Below, in pieces: positions 1-12,406 of a stretch of 64,000 nt of DNA. Positions within the stretch are counted from its first letter, which is position 1. Every line of letters begins with the position of its first letter. The DNA is from Fragum whitleyi (Eukaryota; Mollusca; Bivalvia; Cardiida; Cardiidae), in assembly GCA_948146395.1 (NCBI GenBank), contig OX411543.1:50878517-50942516 (forward strand), written 5' to 3'. The notes beneath the pieces were generated by a model. It saw nothing but the letters and a program-made list of their open reading frames with translations. It did no database searches and was not told where the DNA came from. The translations under genes were made by a program, and so were the position numbers.

Positions 1-333
1 AACATCTTGCTATGATATTATAAATACTTTTCCACTGAGCAAATACGATATTCTAGTTTCGGGGCGTCAAATTTCATGTAGCCGATAATTGTTTGGCTCG
101 TTTTAAAAGTAACTCGAAATAAACTTAATCGCTTCTATGTGTTGTCGCCAAAAAATAAGATATTATGTACTGTAAGTATATCTGGATTATTTTCGTCTGT
201 ACCATGTTCCAAGAGAAAGAAAATCCGAAATGCCTCCTTGAATTAAATTGGAGAATCGAGATTATACACTTATACGGTGATTATCTATGTAAGAAGGGAA
301 TAAACAGAACATGACACATATTTTCTTTGACAG

Positions 334-404
334 GTACAAGATGCACATACTTAGGAATACACATTAAACAATGAATACCCTTCAAAACGCACAGACGGCA
401 TTGG
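334..404 (+). CDS. Candidate 5' exon with a start codon
   Basis: The stretch has a good acceptor (TTTTCTTTGACAG) and donor (TTGG|GTGAGT). All three frames are closed across the whole exon. An ATG at 371 opens a frame of 11 codons (MNTLQNAQTAL) that leaves in phase 1. This matches a first coding exon with 5' UTR. The next candidate exon (1263-1310) enters in phase 1. Chance is a real possibility. Confidence 0.25.
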
Positions 405-1262
405 GTGAGTGGCGTTTTACGTCGTCAAACACCATGCTCTGGATTCAAATTGCTATTGAAAGATCAAGACAAATTAGGTACCTAGAAATTTCGATAAGAA
501 ATAAAAGATCTATGTAATCAGATCCCCTCTAGTTTAGAGCTGTGATGTAATGTTAAAAGGTATCTTCCGCTCTTTTCACCATTGTCAAAAAATAACATTT
601 TTTTTCTTTTAACTGTCCATTGTTTCACACAAAGAGATTATTCGTTAAAGGCTATATTACATGTTCCAGTATTCTTTTCATAGACTGCATAAATGGCGTG
701 ATAAGGTCCACAAGATGAAAAGTAATTCCTATTTCGTACAATATTTTATCAAAATAATATTGGTTTTATCACATCAAACCAAGTGTAATTTCGAAATCTC
801 TGTGATATATACCCCTTTTTAAGTGTTATATTACACAAAATAATAAGTATAATTTCATATTAATGGTTCAGCGTACAACAGTTGTAACTGCCTATATGTT
901 ACATGTATTATGCAATTACAGTTGTTTCGCGCTGTGCCAGCGATAAGAACAATCTGTGTTACTTAAGCCTTGTTCACTCTACAAGAAATTAACTTTTGAA
1001 ATAGGAACAAAAATATCTTCAATTATGCAAGTTGCCTGTCAACAAATATGATCAAAGGATACCCTTATTTGTGTTTTTATGTGTGTTCAAACACCAAACA
1101 AGATTTTCTTTGCCACCTATGAAATGGTACGATTTACTCAGTTTACATTGTGATTCAACGCATTGTAGTGATTTTTTATACAATCACTATGTAACATTTT
1201 CCAATTGATTAGAAAGTTTGAACTTTTTTTCACTGACTAACTGACGCTCTGTTTGGTGTTAG

Positions 1263-1310
1263 GATCTTTCCTGGATGTACAGTGTGAGTTTACACCGAAA
1301 GTAGTGACAG
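1263..1310 (+). CDS. Candidate 48-nt exon, phase 1-1
   Basis: It has acceptor TGTTTGGTGTTAG and donor ACAG|GTATGT. Only the phase-1 frame is open (SFLDVQCEFTPKVVT). Joined to the candidate at 334-404 it keeps the frame. Its outgoing phase would also fit the first Ig exon at 44404, but no signal peptide would result, which argues against that link. The peptide is not recognised. Confidence 0.25.
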
Positions 1311-1956
1311 GTATGTTGCCGAAGCTTTTGGTGGCAAATCACATTGTTTTACAGTGTGCGAGATTTGTATTAAGATTTTAAGAGGTTGATTTGCTATGGG
1401 TCTAATATATCTCTTATTGAGCTTATTTCAATTGTTTTTATCGTTTTGCTTCAAATTTAGTCTTGGATATGTGTGGACGTACGTCTTAAAATATTCTTAA
1501 TTAATAATTTCACAAAATTATCAATTTAAAAGGAAATTGTTTCTCGCTCAGGTCAACTTGTGTAAACATGAAGGCAGAATGATCAATGTCTGTTAAGAAA
1601 TTTTCCTTCTACATGTAGCGAAATTTACGACCCTTGAAAGCATGACCAGTCCGCATACAAACCGGTTTGAAACTTTTCACAATGCCAAGATTTTCCCTCT
1701 TCGGCTAACCATCACATTGTTTTTATAATATGAGAAGGCCATCTGTTTCATTCGCAGAAACAGTGAAATATTTCAAAGGTATTTCAAAGATGAAGGTTCG
1801 AAGATCATAATACCAGAAACGGATATTATTTTGAAATATAGGTTATTTTTCAGGAACAAGTTTCCTTTTGTTGATTAGAAAAGTCATTATCAAAATAGGA
1901 TTTGCACAGTCAGTTTTTGAGATATAATAAAGGAAGGATCCAATTTCCGCACATTG

Positions 1957-2347
1957 TTTAAAGTATCGTTAAATTGGCAATGTAAATGATTTGGGAAAAG
2001 AATTGAGATAAAGCTTTGAATTCTACTTGTTGAGGGTAGTAAAAATCGCAAGTCCATATTGAACGAAATTGGCGGTATTCTATTACCTTCCTTTAACATA
2101 ATTTACGTTTTGTTTTATAAATAGTTTAATATACATTCACGCACCAGTGAGATGTATCCTAATTCACCTCTGCCAATGAGAACCTCTTACGCGTTAGAAG
2201 CGATTTTGGTGAAATGACGGCCCTTCAAGGGCGATTTTAGAGCGTCTTGAATAGTGGAATGAGTGTAAGGAATTCTATCGAAATCACGATGAGTGACTTT
2301 TGTTTTGGGTGGGGTTAGCTTCAATATAACGATGTCATTCACTGTTA
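1957..2347 (+). mobile_element. M1 MITE, decayed copy
   Basis: Remnant of M1 (described at 22082). It aligns along the whole family order but with many changes: the TIR is weak, the central hairpin reads GAACGAAATTGGCGG, and it ends in ACTGTTA. Orientation + means the end followed by AAGGTGAATGA comes first. Confidence 0.5.
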
Positions 2348-2618
2348 CTGCGCAGTCGCAGCAAGTTTTCGTTTTGTATCAATTTTAACTGAATGAGTAA
2401 TATTAGTTTTTTTCTCAAAATTTGGCCTACTTATTTTTTTTCCTACCTACAGACTAAGAGCCAGGCTTTGAAATCGAAAATTTAAGTTTTTCATGTGATT
2501 TTTTACCAACGTCTATAGAATAATGTTTTTTATGTCTAATTCTAAGGGCATTTAATTTTCCGAAAAATGATGTGTGTTCAGCCATGTTATGTATCAAAGT
2601 GAAGCCAAGCTACCGGTT

Positions 2619-2883
2619 CAGTTAACAACATCGTGTCTCCAAGGCTCAATCAGACGCTTTAAAAACAACAAATGTCTTTATTGGTCGAATCGAAAGAAAT
2701 GTTGGTGGTTTTTTTTCTATTTCAAAGTGGATTTGAACGAAGTCGGAGTGTTTTTGGACGATTTCACCGCGGTTTTTAGTGATGAGAATGGGTATTATGA
2801 AAGAACGAATGGAGCGCTAATACGAGTGATTTCGTATGGCTTTGCTCGAGATGAGTGTCAATTTAACAATTTTACTTACTGTA
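2619..2883 (+). mobile_element. M1 MITE, internally deleted
   Basis: It starts CAGTTAACAACATCGTG and jumps directly to the CAATCAGACGCTT segment, lacking the central hairpin. It ends CAATTTAACAATTTTACTTA then CTGTA. A 118-codon frame overlying it is a repeat shadow. Confidence 0.8.
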
Positions 2884-3956
2884 TTTATACGGGTTGTATA
2901 CATTTACTATACTACAGTATTATAATTTGATAATAGTGTTTTTTCTTAAGACGCTTCAAATGGAAACTATGGAACGTTCGGAGCGATATAAATGCAGTTT
3001 TTAGGGTCTGGAGCGATTGACTGCTTGTAAAACTATCAAGGAACAAAGGTCGTAATTCTCTCACTCTCGCTCTCTCCATCTCTCTCTCTGTCTCTGTCTC
3101 TTTCCCTCTCTCCCTCTCTCTTTTTTTTATCTAATTTGCGTGGCGCCTCAAATATAACACTGATAACACATGTTAGCCGTATTAAGACTAAAAAAAAACA
3201 CAAAGTCAGGAAAAAAGGATTGGACTGTTTCTTAAGCACAACGGTCTTCAATTATTGCTGAGATTTTTATGAATCAACTTGGGAGTCTGCAAGCTGACAA
3301 ATTTGAATGATTCGGTCGCCGAGGAAATCTGTTTTGTAATGGGAGATTCGGGATTTTGTATGTTTTCTAGTTTTTACCTAACCCGGTCGGTCCTGAGGAT
3401 GAAATAGTAATATAAGACATAATCATTAACCCCCTATGATATAATCACGTACCTTTTCGGATAAGCATATTTAATATGAGACAATTATACTTTACCAAAA
3501 GCAAATCGATATTTTAATAGGATACGTCATGAATTGATTATTAGATACAAAACTTGTCATCATCATCATCATTAGCAGCAGCAGCAGCATTTTTATTATT
3601 AGTATTATGATCATCATTATTGATATAATGAAAATCGTGGAAGCTCTGCCTTCAAAAGTCTCGAAATGTGTGCTTTGTTTCGCTATTGACATTTACTGAC
3701 AAACATGAGTTGAATGAAAAATAAGTATTTGCCAATTTTCGTATTCTTATTCTTATTCTTATTCTCTATATGACTTGGTCTCATTTTAGGATTTTCATTT
3801 ACATGTGCCGGTTCGAAATCAGTCTACACATATTCAATGAGACAATGTAAAACCATGATATATAGAGCTAGCTCTACAACCTTTAGAAAATAAATATTCC
3901 AAGGTTTTTCAGTAGACGGTTTCAATTTAACATGGACATTGCTTTCGTGTCGAACA
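2884..3956. other. Non-coding stretch with small microsatellites
   Basis: It holds a CT-rich tract at 3057-3121 and short CAT and CAG runs at 3555-3592. No exon or known repeat is seen otherwise. Confidence 0.6.
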
Positions 3957-5608
3957 TCTCCCCTGTAAAATGTCTAGAAATTATAAATGCTCTACGAATT
4001 GTATACCCTTTGTAACAAATCGATATATGCTGACGACAGACAAGCTCTTTTGTCAGAACATTCGAATACAACATTTTTCAAAAGTAATCTGACTTGTTCT
4101 CCTCGAAGTCTGTCTAAATGACAATAAAATTGATAATAAACTTAATTTCCAATTCTCATAAAAAAAGGAGAGAGAAAAAATGCAATAAAAAATGCAATAT
4201 TTGTCATTCTAAAATAAAAAAGAAAAATTTGTTGTTTCAAGAGAAGCAATAAATTTTTGGTGCAGTTTGTGTTACCTTTCCCTGGAAACCGAATCATTAA
4301 AAGACTGAAAGTTATTAAGGGGAAAACATTGTCCTAAAGTCCTAACAAGCTTGAAAGTCGCATAGTAATATTTTTTTATTTCTTAAAAAGGAAAAAAAAA
4401 AAACAATAAGAGTGATATTAATGGTGATATTTTCACCTTTCAAAAATATCAATATAATGTAAAAATGTTAATCCTGAACCGACTGAGTTGATCAAATAAC
4501 ATAATTTACAAGTTGAAAATAGTTTTTAGGGACTTAGCTGTCATGGGTTCAAGACGACAAAACGATGCAACAAATTTGCACCGTTTTGTCGTCTGAACGC
4601 AGGGCAGGTTTTGACTGAAATTTTATTGGAAAAAGAATTTATAAACACCAATTCACTGATTATGTGCATATTGTCGTGTAAGATCAAAAAGATTTTTTTT
4701 GACACATCCTTCTTTAGGGATAAGATTTACAATGATTTGCACCGACAGCGCAAAATAATCGATTGTGTTTCTCCCCTGTAAAATGTCTAGAAATTATAAA
4801 TGCTCTACGAATTGTATACCCTTTGTAACAAATCGATTTATGCTGACGACAGACAAGCTCTTTTGTCAGAACATTCGAATACAACATTTTTCAAAAGTAA
4901 TCTGATTTGTTCTCCTCGAAGTCTGTCTAAATGACAATAAAATTGATAATAAGCTTAATTTCCAGTTCTCATTTAAAAAAAGAGCAAAAAATGCAATAAC
5001 AATGCAATATTTGTCATTCTAAAAAAATAAGAAAAATATGTTATTTCAAGGAAAAAAAATGGTGCAGTTACCTTTCCCTGGAAACCGAAATGATTAAAAA
5101 CACTGAAAGTTATTGAGAGGGAAAACATTGAGAAAAAAAGGAGAAATTACTTGTCCTGAAATCCTAACAAGCTTGAAAGTCGCTTAGTTATATTTTTAAC
5201 TTATCATAAAGAAAAACAAAAACAAAAACAAAACAACTATAAGAGTGACATTAATGGTGATATTTTCACCTTTCAAAAATATCAATAGGATGTAAAAATA
5301 TAATTTTTCGACCGACTGAGTCGATGAAATAAATTTTGATTTACAAGTTGAAAATAAGCCTTTTTAGGGACTTAGCTGTCATGGGTTCAAGACGACAAAA
5401 CGGTGCAACAAATTTGCACCGTTTTGTTGTCTGAACGCAGGGCAGGTTTTGACTGAAATTTTATTGGAAAAAGAATTTATAAACACCAATTCACTGATTA
5501 TGTGCATATTGTCGTGTAAGATCAAAAAGATTTTTTTTGACACATCCTTCTTTAGGGATAAGATTTACAATGATTTGCATCGACAGCGCCAAATAATCGG
5601 TTTGTGTT
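3957..5608. repeat. Tandem direct duplication, two ~0.8 kb units
   Basis: Unit 1 is 3957-4769 (813 nt) and unit 2 is 4770-5608 (839 nt). Both start CTCCCCTGTAAAATGTCTAG, run collinearly with few substitutions plus indels in A-rich runs, and end in CGACAGCGC then TGTGTT. Each contains a near-perfect palindrome of about 52 nt (4547-4598 and 5385-5436) with GACGACAAAACG arms. No coding frame spans them. The high similarity suggests a recent duplication. Confidence 0.9.
4547..4598. repeat. Hairpin palindrome in duplication unit 1
   Basis: Arms read GTTCAAGACGACAAAACG and its inverse around TTTGCACC. The same palindrome is in unit 2 at 5385-5436. The arm resembles the 44649-44784 hairpin, which shares ACAAAACGGTGCA and a terminal GCAGGGC. 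Confidence 0.8.
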
Positions 5609-5920
5609 GAGTAACAAATGTGAAGATGGTGATATTTATTGGGAATGGGTAATAGAGCTGGTGTAGACCCATTTATCCTAAATATTTTGGTAATGAATGC
5701 GTTATTTTTTTCACTCCGACTGGATATATTCTTTGCCTAATGCTTCATCTTTAGACTTTCATTGACAGCGGCGTGTATAAATCGCACTCTACGTGTTCGA
5801 AAAAAAAAAAGAAAACGATGCATTTATGAAACTAAGTACAGACAAATTTTCCTCACATAGCTATGACTGTCTCCTATAACGAACAGTTATCAGACATATC
5901 CTTGTCGCACACATGTGGAA

Positions 5921-6384
5921 TACAGTAAAAAAAAAAAAAACATCGTTAAACTGACATTATCTCGATCAAAACCATTCTTAATCGCTCATACAGCGTCCCA
6001 ATCATTCATTCCACACACTCATTCAAACCATTCAAAAGCGATTAAATGACTTAAAAAGTTCAACAACTATTTTAAGAAATATGAGTTTTGAATAATTGAA
6101 AAAGTTCGCGAATTCGCAACCCTCGTATAGATAGAAAAAAACTCGATTTCATTGATATGATTGAAATCGTCTGAAGAAATAAGAAGCTAATTATCAGAAC
6201 TTGTACGTATATTTTATTTAAGGGGGTGATAAATATCGCTAATATTGTTCATCTTGAAATCTTGAACAAAATAAGCGATCTTGGATTACCTCCAATTAGA
6301 TTGACTCGAAACTCGCTCCACACACTAATATAATTTGATTTCAAAATCAATCACCTTGTCAATTCCACAGTGTTGTTAATTGTA
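5921..6384 (-). mobile_element. M1 MITE copy
   Basis: It begins TACAGT, has an A-run inside the TIR, then ATCGTTAAACTGACA, and ends TGTTGTTAATTGTA. The central hairpin arms (AATATTGTTCATCTTGAA) are partly eroded. Confidence 0.75.
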
Positions 6385-6518
6385 ATCATATTCTAAATTA
6401 CGTCATCACAACATCATTTTGAACATCTATTTCTTTCACCTGAGCGTTAGGAAAAATGGGTTTAAACGTAAAGAACTGAGATAAGGAGTCTCGATTTTTT
6501 CAATATTTTATTTCATAT

Positions 6519-6572
6519 TTTTTATCTATTTATTTATTTATTTATTTATTCATTTATTTATTTCTATCTATT

Positions 6573-6643
<71 letters not shown>

Positions 6644-6655
6644 TTCATTTAATCA
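6519..6655. repeat. (ATTT)n microsatellite, ~135 bp
   Basis: Nearly pure TTTA tetranucleotides with a few interruptions. It lies between two M1 copies. Nothing else is seen at 6385-6734. Confidence 0.95.
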
Positions 6656-6734
6656 TTTATTGACTAGCCTATCTATCCGCGTCTAGAATAGAAGGGTTTG
6701 CTTTATAAGGGTTCAATTCTTGACCCGTCTTAAA

Positions 6735-7168
6735 CAAAGTTAAAAACATCGTCAAATTGAAAAAAAAAATAATGATTTGGAATTATCTTTAAATGAAATT
6801 GAATGGACGTGTTGGGCGAGTTTTGAGTAAAATTAAAGGGAGGTAATCCAATAACACTAATTTTGTTCAAGATGAACATATATATCGATATTTATTATCC
6901 CTCTTTAAATAAAACCATCATATTTTCCTGGTTGTGTATCTTTTTAGGCATAACAGAAAATTTGAAATATACATTTGATAAAAAAGGGTGAAATGTTTTG
7001 ATAAATTTGAATGAAATGTTCACAGTTGCTCATTACGAACGATTTTCAAGCTTTTTGGACGATGGATGGTCTGGGTCAGTGTTTGGAATGAAAGAATGGA
7101 GCGCTGAGTTAGAGAATTAGAATGGTTTTAATTGGGACGAATGTCAAATTAGCGAGGTTACTTACTGT
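6735..7168 (+). mobile_element. M1 MITE copy, type B interior
   Basis: Left TIR is AAAAACATCGTCAAATTGA, the hairpin GGGAGGTAAT..TATTATCCCTC is present, and the right end is GAGGTTACTTACTGT. The 3' half is the type B interior (AATGAAATGTTCACAG, GAACGATTTTC). Confidence 0.8.
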
Positions 7169-7713
7169 CCCAAGGACAAGAATTTTCACCGACCTAATGT
7201 CCTTTCTATTTAATCAATAGGGACTCTAACATTTTATTTGTAATCCAAATCCGATTATCTGTGAGCGGTTCCTTATTGTTATTTCATCTATGAAATAAAA
7301 GTCGAACATTGCGCGTGGAATGTGCTAAAAGCATTTACATGTTACTATGCACCATAACGTTCTTGGCCACAAAACAATACTGACTTCTTGCCGCGTAGTC
7401 TAAAGATGGTCCTATTTGTTATTGTTTGTAAGGGTGTTTCTTCTTGATATCTATGCAAAGGTGCATTATGAAGACAACACATACAGTATTGGGCCATTTT
7501 CCCGTTTATAGAGAGTAGACGTAAGTAAACGCCTTGGGCACTGTTGAGAGCAACTTCTAAATGTGACATTTTTTTGTCTGAACTTAAAAAGAAAGTAGGA
7601 GGTGATTAGGTAATAGATAAGAACCAGGGGATACCGATCAAAAACACTTAAAGGATGTAGAGAATTATATATCCTTTTAATTCACGAATGTGTAAAACTA
7701 AAAAACCTTATTA
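7169..7713. other. No gene or known repeat seen
   Basis: A 74-codon frame on the - strand (7345-7569) has no recognisable domain and no splice partner. Confidence 0.5.
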
Positions 7714-8153
7714 TACAGTTATGACCGTCGTGAAATTGACAAGATGAATGATTCTGTTATCATTTTGGAATGAAATTTAAAGAGTGTGTGGAGCGAGATT
7801 TGGGTAAAATGAAAGGGAGGTTATCCAAAATCGCTAAATTTGTTCGAGATGAACAGAATTAGCGATATTCATTACCTCCCTTTTATGAAAAGGTGCACAT
7901 AGATTCTATGAAAAGCTTTCTACGTCTTAACGAATGCATAATACGCTTAAAAATTCCATTGTGTCAATGAAATAGTGCATTTTTTTCTACCGATATTCAT
8001 GTTGAATGGAGTTGTTGATCTAATCATTTTTGGCGCGTTTTTGAATGGTTTGAGTGAGAGTTGGGAATGAATGAATGAATAGAGCGCTGAGCGAGCGATT
8101 TAGAATGGGTTGATTGAGATTAATGACAATTTCATGATGTTAATAACTCTTGT
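7714..8153 (+). mobile_element. M1 MITE copy, type A interior
   Basis: Left end TACAGTTATGACCGTCGTG, complete central hairpin with 17-nt GAACA-flanked arms, and right end TTCATGATGTTAATAACT. Confidence 0.85.
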
Positions 8154-8297
8154 ATATGTATGTATTGGTTGATAACGAGCATCTGTTTCATATATGATTG
8201 ATTTAAGGATTTCTCAACAACGAGACAGATTTCGTATGAAACTGCTTCAATGCTATAACTCTAAATATTGCTGCTTATTAAAATTAATTTCAGGGAG

Positions 8298-8380
8298 AAA
8301 ATAAACCATTTTTCAGCCAATCAGAATGCACGAAACTTGATTAATACAGCTTAAATTAAATGTGTTCGTCATATATACCG
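8298..8380. repeat. Short dispersed repeat, second copy at 40609-40712
   Basis: Both copies share AAATAAA(C/G)CCATTTTT, AGCCAATC and AAATTAAATG blocks. They are too short to classify. The rest of 8154-8745 shows no gene. Confidence 0.5.
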
Positions 8381-8745
8381 GGGTTTCATTATCCTCTTTT
8401 GCAACCTGTTTTGTTGTATTATCTGCATTGTTTTCTAAATACCAATCATACTTGAGGCGTGGGGAATACTCATTTCTCGCCAGAAAAATGGATGATGTTC
8501 ATTGTTTTTTGTCTAAGGCGTCTCAGGATAAATAAATCACTCTATTACTTGCTCATATGTTGTAAAACTATATGAAGCTGCTGTCTTCAAGTCAATGTAT
8601 TTACATGTAATAGTTAAACATGAACATTATTTCTCTTAAAGTCGGCTTTTTGAGGGATGACGAAACATGAATTAAGTCATCAGATACGGGTTCACTCACT
8701 TTTCTTTTTTCAGATTATGTTAACGCACCAAAACTTAACTATAAT

Positions 8746-9016
8746 ATAAATAAATAATACGTACTTAGTGTTTTGTATGAGAAAAAATATCTAACCAGGT
8801 TGGGAGAACTGATTATTGTCGAGGCTATGCCGAGACAATTATCAATTCTCACAACCGAGTTAGATATTTTTCATACAATACATTAAGTACGTATTGTATT
8901 TATCTTATAACCTCTATTTGCCTTGTTTTCGTAGATGTTTCCAACAGAAATGCAAGTTTCTAAAAAAATCGCATTATATAATTGTTCTTAAATTCGTATA
9001 GTTATAAGATAAATAG
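8746..9016 (+). mobile_element. Palindromic MITE family M2, copy 1
   Basis: The first 150 nt form a long hairpin whose arms run from AATACGTACTTAGTGTTTTG to the inverse ending at AAGTACGTATT, with a tip around GTCGAGGCTATGCCGAGAC. A 3' part begins TTATCTTATAACCTCTAT and ends ATAGTTATAAGATAAATA, an inverted pair. A second copy at 31612-31933 has the same order. Confidence 0.8.
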
Positions 9017-11232
9017 TGATAATTATAATAATAAATTGATAGCAATAATGTAATGGAAAGTCCTCTCCAAAATGACACACGAAAAGCTTTTTTCTTCGTT
9101 AAAGTGCTTACTTTGTAACGTCGATGGACGGCCGAAACATCGTAGCCACGGCCTACGTGAAATGTAGCTATGGTGTGTCGCCCAAACGATGGTATACAAC
9201 AAAAAAAGATTGCCTTATGCTTCTCACTTTGTATACCATGTTTGTTTATAATGGTATTTAAAAGTAGAATCGCTATTTTGACAGGTCGATATTATTGCAA
9301 TCACAAGTTTAAATAGCGTGTTCAAGTAATACAATACATAACGATTTTCCGTCGTACTGTATTTATAAATGTATATTTTTCTAATTGTACATATACCTGT
9401 CAGTATTGTTTACATGCCAATAGATGTTTGTTCCATTGTATTGTTCTCTTCATTTCTGGAGGAATAAAAGATTATCTATCATTATCATAGGTAAATCGGG
9501 TATAGTTAAAAAGCAATTGATAGGCTTTAACCTGATCCATGCACTGCAATTATGAAAGTACATGTATGGGTTTAAAAGGTAAATTTTAAATTTTCTTAAT
9601 ATATTATCTTAACCTGCTCTATCTAGTTCGAACAAATGGCAAGAGAATCTAATAGTAAAAGTTGCTTTCACGGCTCAGCGCGCAAAGTCTACCTAAAGTA
9701 AATTTGTATTTACACTATTGTTTGAATCTATTTTTACACGATAGCGATATGTGTGAATGTGATCAGGGTTATTCATGAAGTAAAAAGGCGGCCACATGTC
9801 ACTTTAAACTTAACCAGTTCATCCAATAACAAAACCGTTAATGAAACTTATTCTACGGGGACCGTGTAACAATTGTCAATTAAAACGCAAACCACAGACG
9901 TTGAAACTAACCAGGCTATCGTTCAGTCTCCCTTATGGAAAGGAGAAACGGTATCGAAAATTTCTCAATAGTTCAGTATCATTTGAATTTTCAAAACCAG
10001 AACCTAAAGTGAACCTCGGCGTGACACACTTTAATCTTTGCGTATCTTACACAACTTAGCATTTGTGTTCATTATCACAAGAGCTAGCTAGAAAGTCAAG
10101 GGGGATAACTTGGAAGATGCATTTTGCAAAGAATAATGCCAATTTTTATTTGGATCTTTGCACTATCTAGTGCCTGCCGCCGAGCAATTAAGTCGCACTG
10201 GTTGTACTATAGTTGAATTTGTGATATTATTCTATTCATTGAAAAAGAATAGATTGGATTTTTTTCTTTGAAAAATATATTTTCTTTCATTTCGATCCCT
10301 AGCAAAAGTTTAGAAGTACTTTATCATTAAATTACTAGTCTCGTTTTAAGAGGAGTTTTAATATTTACCCCTTTTTCCTTATCTCCAGGTCTTTTTTATA
10401 GGCTACTCATTTTAAGATAAACGCAGTAATTAGATTGCAGAAAATAGACTAACATGATACAAAACAAGGATTGTTGAAAGTCGATTAGAAGAGCGGTCAC
10501 ACCTTTGTGAGTGACAGTTGTCGAACATAATTTTGGACAAGTCCTGAGAGAAAACATTCTGCGACAGTTATTTCAAATTAAAGTTGACAATTTGGGGACT
10601 CTGTAGTCCTTTTCCTATTATTTGATTAAGAAATACACCGACTAATGATCTAACATATATCTTTTTTTGTGTAAAATACAGCAGTTCGTCTTCTAGAGAA
10701 GCCAAACCAGGGGCCCGTTTAACTAAAAGTTTTACGATCATTTTATGCGTAGGTAAAAAATTAAGGTTGTTTCTACAGTAGTTACTAAATACGGAATTCT
10801 GCCATGCAATATCACATTCAATTTGGAATCTTCTTTAGAAGACCATTCCGATGAGATATTGCAAGGCAGAATTTAACAATGAATAAAAACACTAGGTACG
10901 GGTTATGATTTTGACTTACGATCAATTTTTTCGTAAGACATATATAGAGTATATTCGTTCGTTTCAGTGCATGAACAATGTAATTATAGCCCCCTTTTTC
11001 TTACAAAAAATTAAAACAATATCGGCCTTGCACGAAAAACAGTCAAATATTCGCTTTTATTGTAGCAAAAACGAGATGATTTCGAAAGTTTGATGACAAT
11101 CTTCGAAAAACGCGTGAAATTACACGCGATGTCTATACAATGACATGACGTCATATTTTGAATAGGACTCCGCATTGATAACGTCATGTAGAGTAAATTG
11201 AGAAGGATATTAACACCTGGTATTGCCACTAG
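9017..11232. other. Long stretch without a supported gene
   Basis: Contains a small inverted repeat (ATGGTATACAA at 9188 and its inverse near 9229). A stretch ending in AATAAAAGATTATCTATC near 9463-9482 resembles a LINE 3' tail. Short frames at 9841-10059 and 10905-11093 have no family features. Confidence 0.45.
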
Positions 11233-11666
11233 TACAGTTAGTTACATCGTGCAATTGACATTCATCTCAATCAAAACCATTCTAAATCGCTCACTCAGCG
11301 CTCCATTAATTCTTTCCGAACACTCACCATTCAAAAACGATCCAAAGTCACTTTGAAGATAAGATAAACAAATACATTTAAAATAAATATTGCTTGAGTA
11401 AACTCGCGATTTCACTTACTTTAATGAAAATGAAAGGTTTGATAGGTTCTTGAAGGAATATGAAGCGATTTATATAACTTGTAAGCATATTTTTTAAAAG
11501 GGAGGTAATACATATCGCTAATTTTGTTCAGCCTGAACAAAATTAGCTATATTGTCTTACCTCTATTTAATTTCACTCAAAACTCGCTCCATATACTCAT
11601 TCAATTTCATTCCAAAATCATTCCAATTTCATTCACCTTGTCAATTTTACGATGTTGTTAACTGTA
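11233..11666 (-). mobile_element. M1 MITE copy, type A, near full length
   Basis: Ends TACAGTTAGTTACATCGTG and GATGTTGTTAACTGTA, with TA at both edges. The central hairpin GGGAGGTAAT..TTACCTCTA with GTTCAGCCTGAAC at the tip is intact. Confidence 0.9.
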
Positions 11667-11967
11667 CCTTGTGATTATCTACCAAGATTGCTCGATAAAC
11701 ATTAAGAAAATGCAGTGTAGTTGTTTGTTTCAGTGGAAAGATTAACTTAATGTAGTTGACCCGTAATACTTTTGCAACATTTCGGAGCTAATGGTCTTTT
11801 ACAATATGAACCGTGGATTCCCAATGAAACTATCGGGAAATCTCGGGTAACACTGTTTCAGTTTATGATTTCCGAAACGTTGTAGAACTTTAACATGTCC
11901 ACTACCTGTACATGGTGAATAGTGAAAGCTAAATTGTCACAAGTGGTGGTCTAGTTAGATCTTTGTA

Positions 11968-12406
11968 TACAGTTACTGACATGGTAAAATTGACATTCGT
12001 CCCGATCAGAACCATTCTAAATCCCTCCCTCAGCGCTTCTCTTATTCATTCCAAACACTCCATCAGACCATTCAAAAGCGCTCCAACACGTTCATAAACG
12101 CTCCAAAATCTTTCATAATGATCAACATTTCATTCAAATCTATCAAAACAAGTCACAATACTTTTATCATATAAAGATATCAAGGCCTCTGTTTAGCCCA
12201 AAAAGACACACAACAAGAAATACGATTACTCTAATTAAAGGGAGGTAACTAATATCGCTATTTTTATTCATCTTGAACAAAATTAGCGATGGTGGATTAC
12301 CTCCCTTTAATTTCACTCATAACTCGCCCAACACCCTCATTCAAATTCATTCAAAGATCATTACAAAAGCATTTATTATGTCAATTTGACGACGTTCTTA
12401 ACTGTT
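11968..12406 (-). mobile_element. M1 MITE copy, type B
   Basis: Ends TACAGTTACTGACATGGT and GACGTTCTTAACTGTT. Type B interior (AATGATCAACATTTCATTC) and complete central hairpin (GGGAGGTAAC..TTACCTCCC). Confidence 0.9.

Noticed and set aside
2574..2930. 118-codon frame
   Set aside because: Overlies an M1 MITE.
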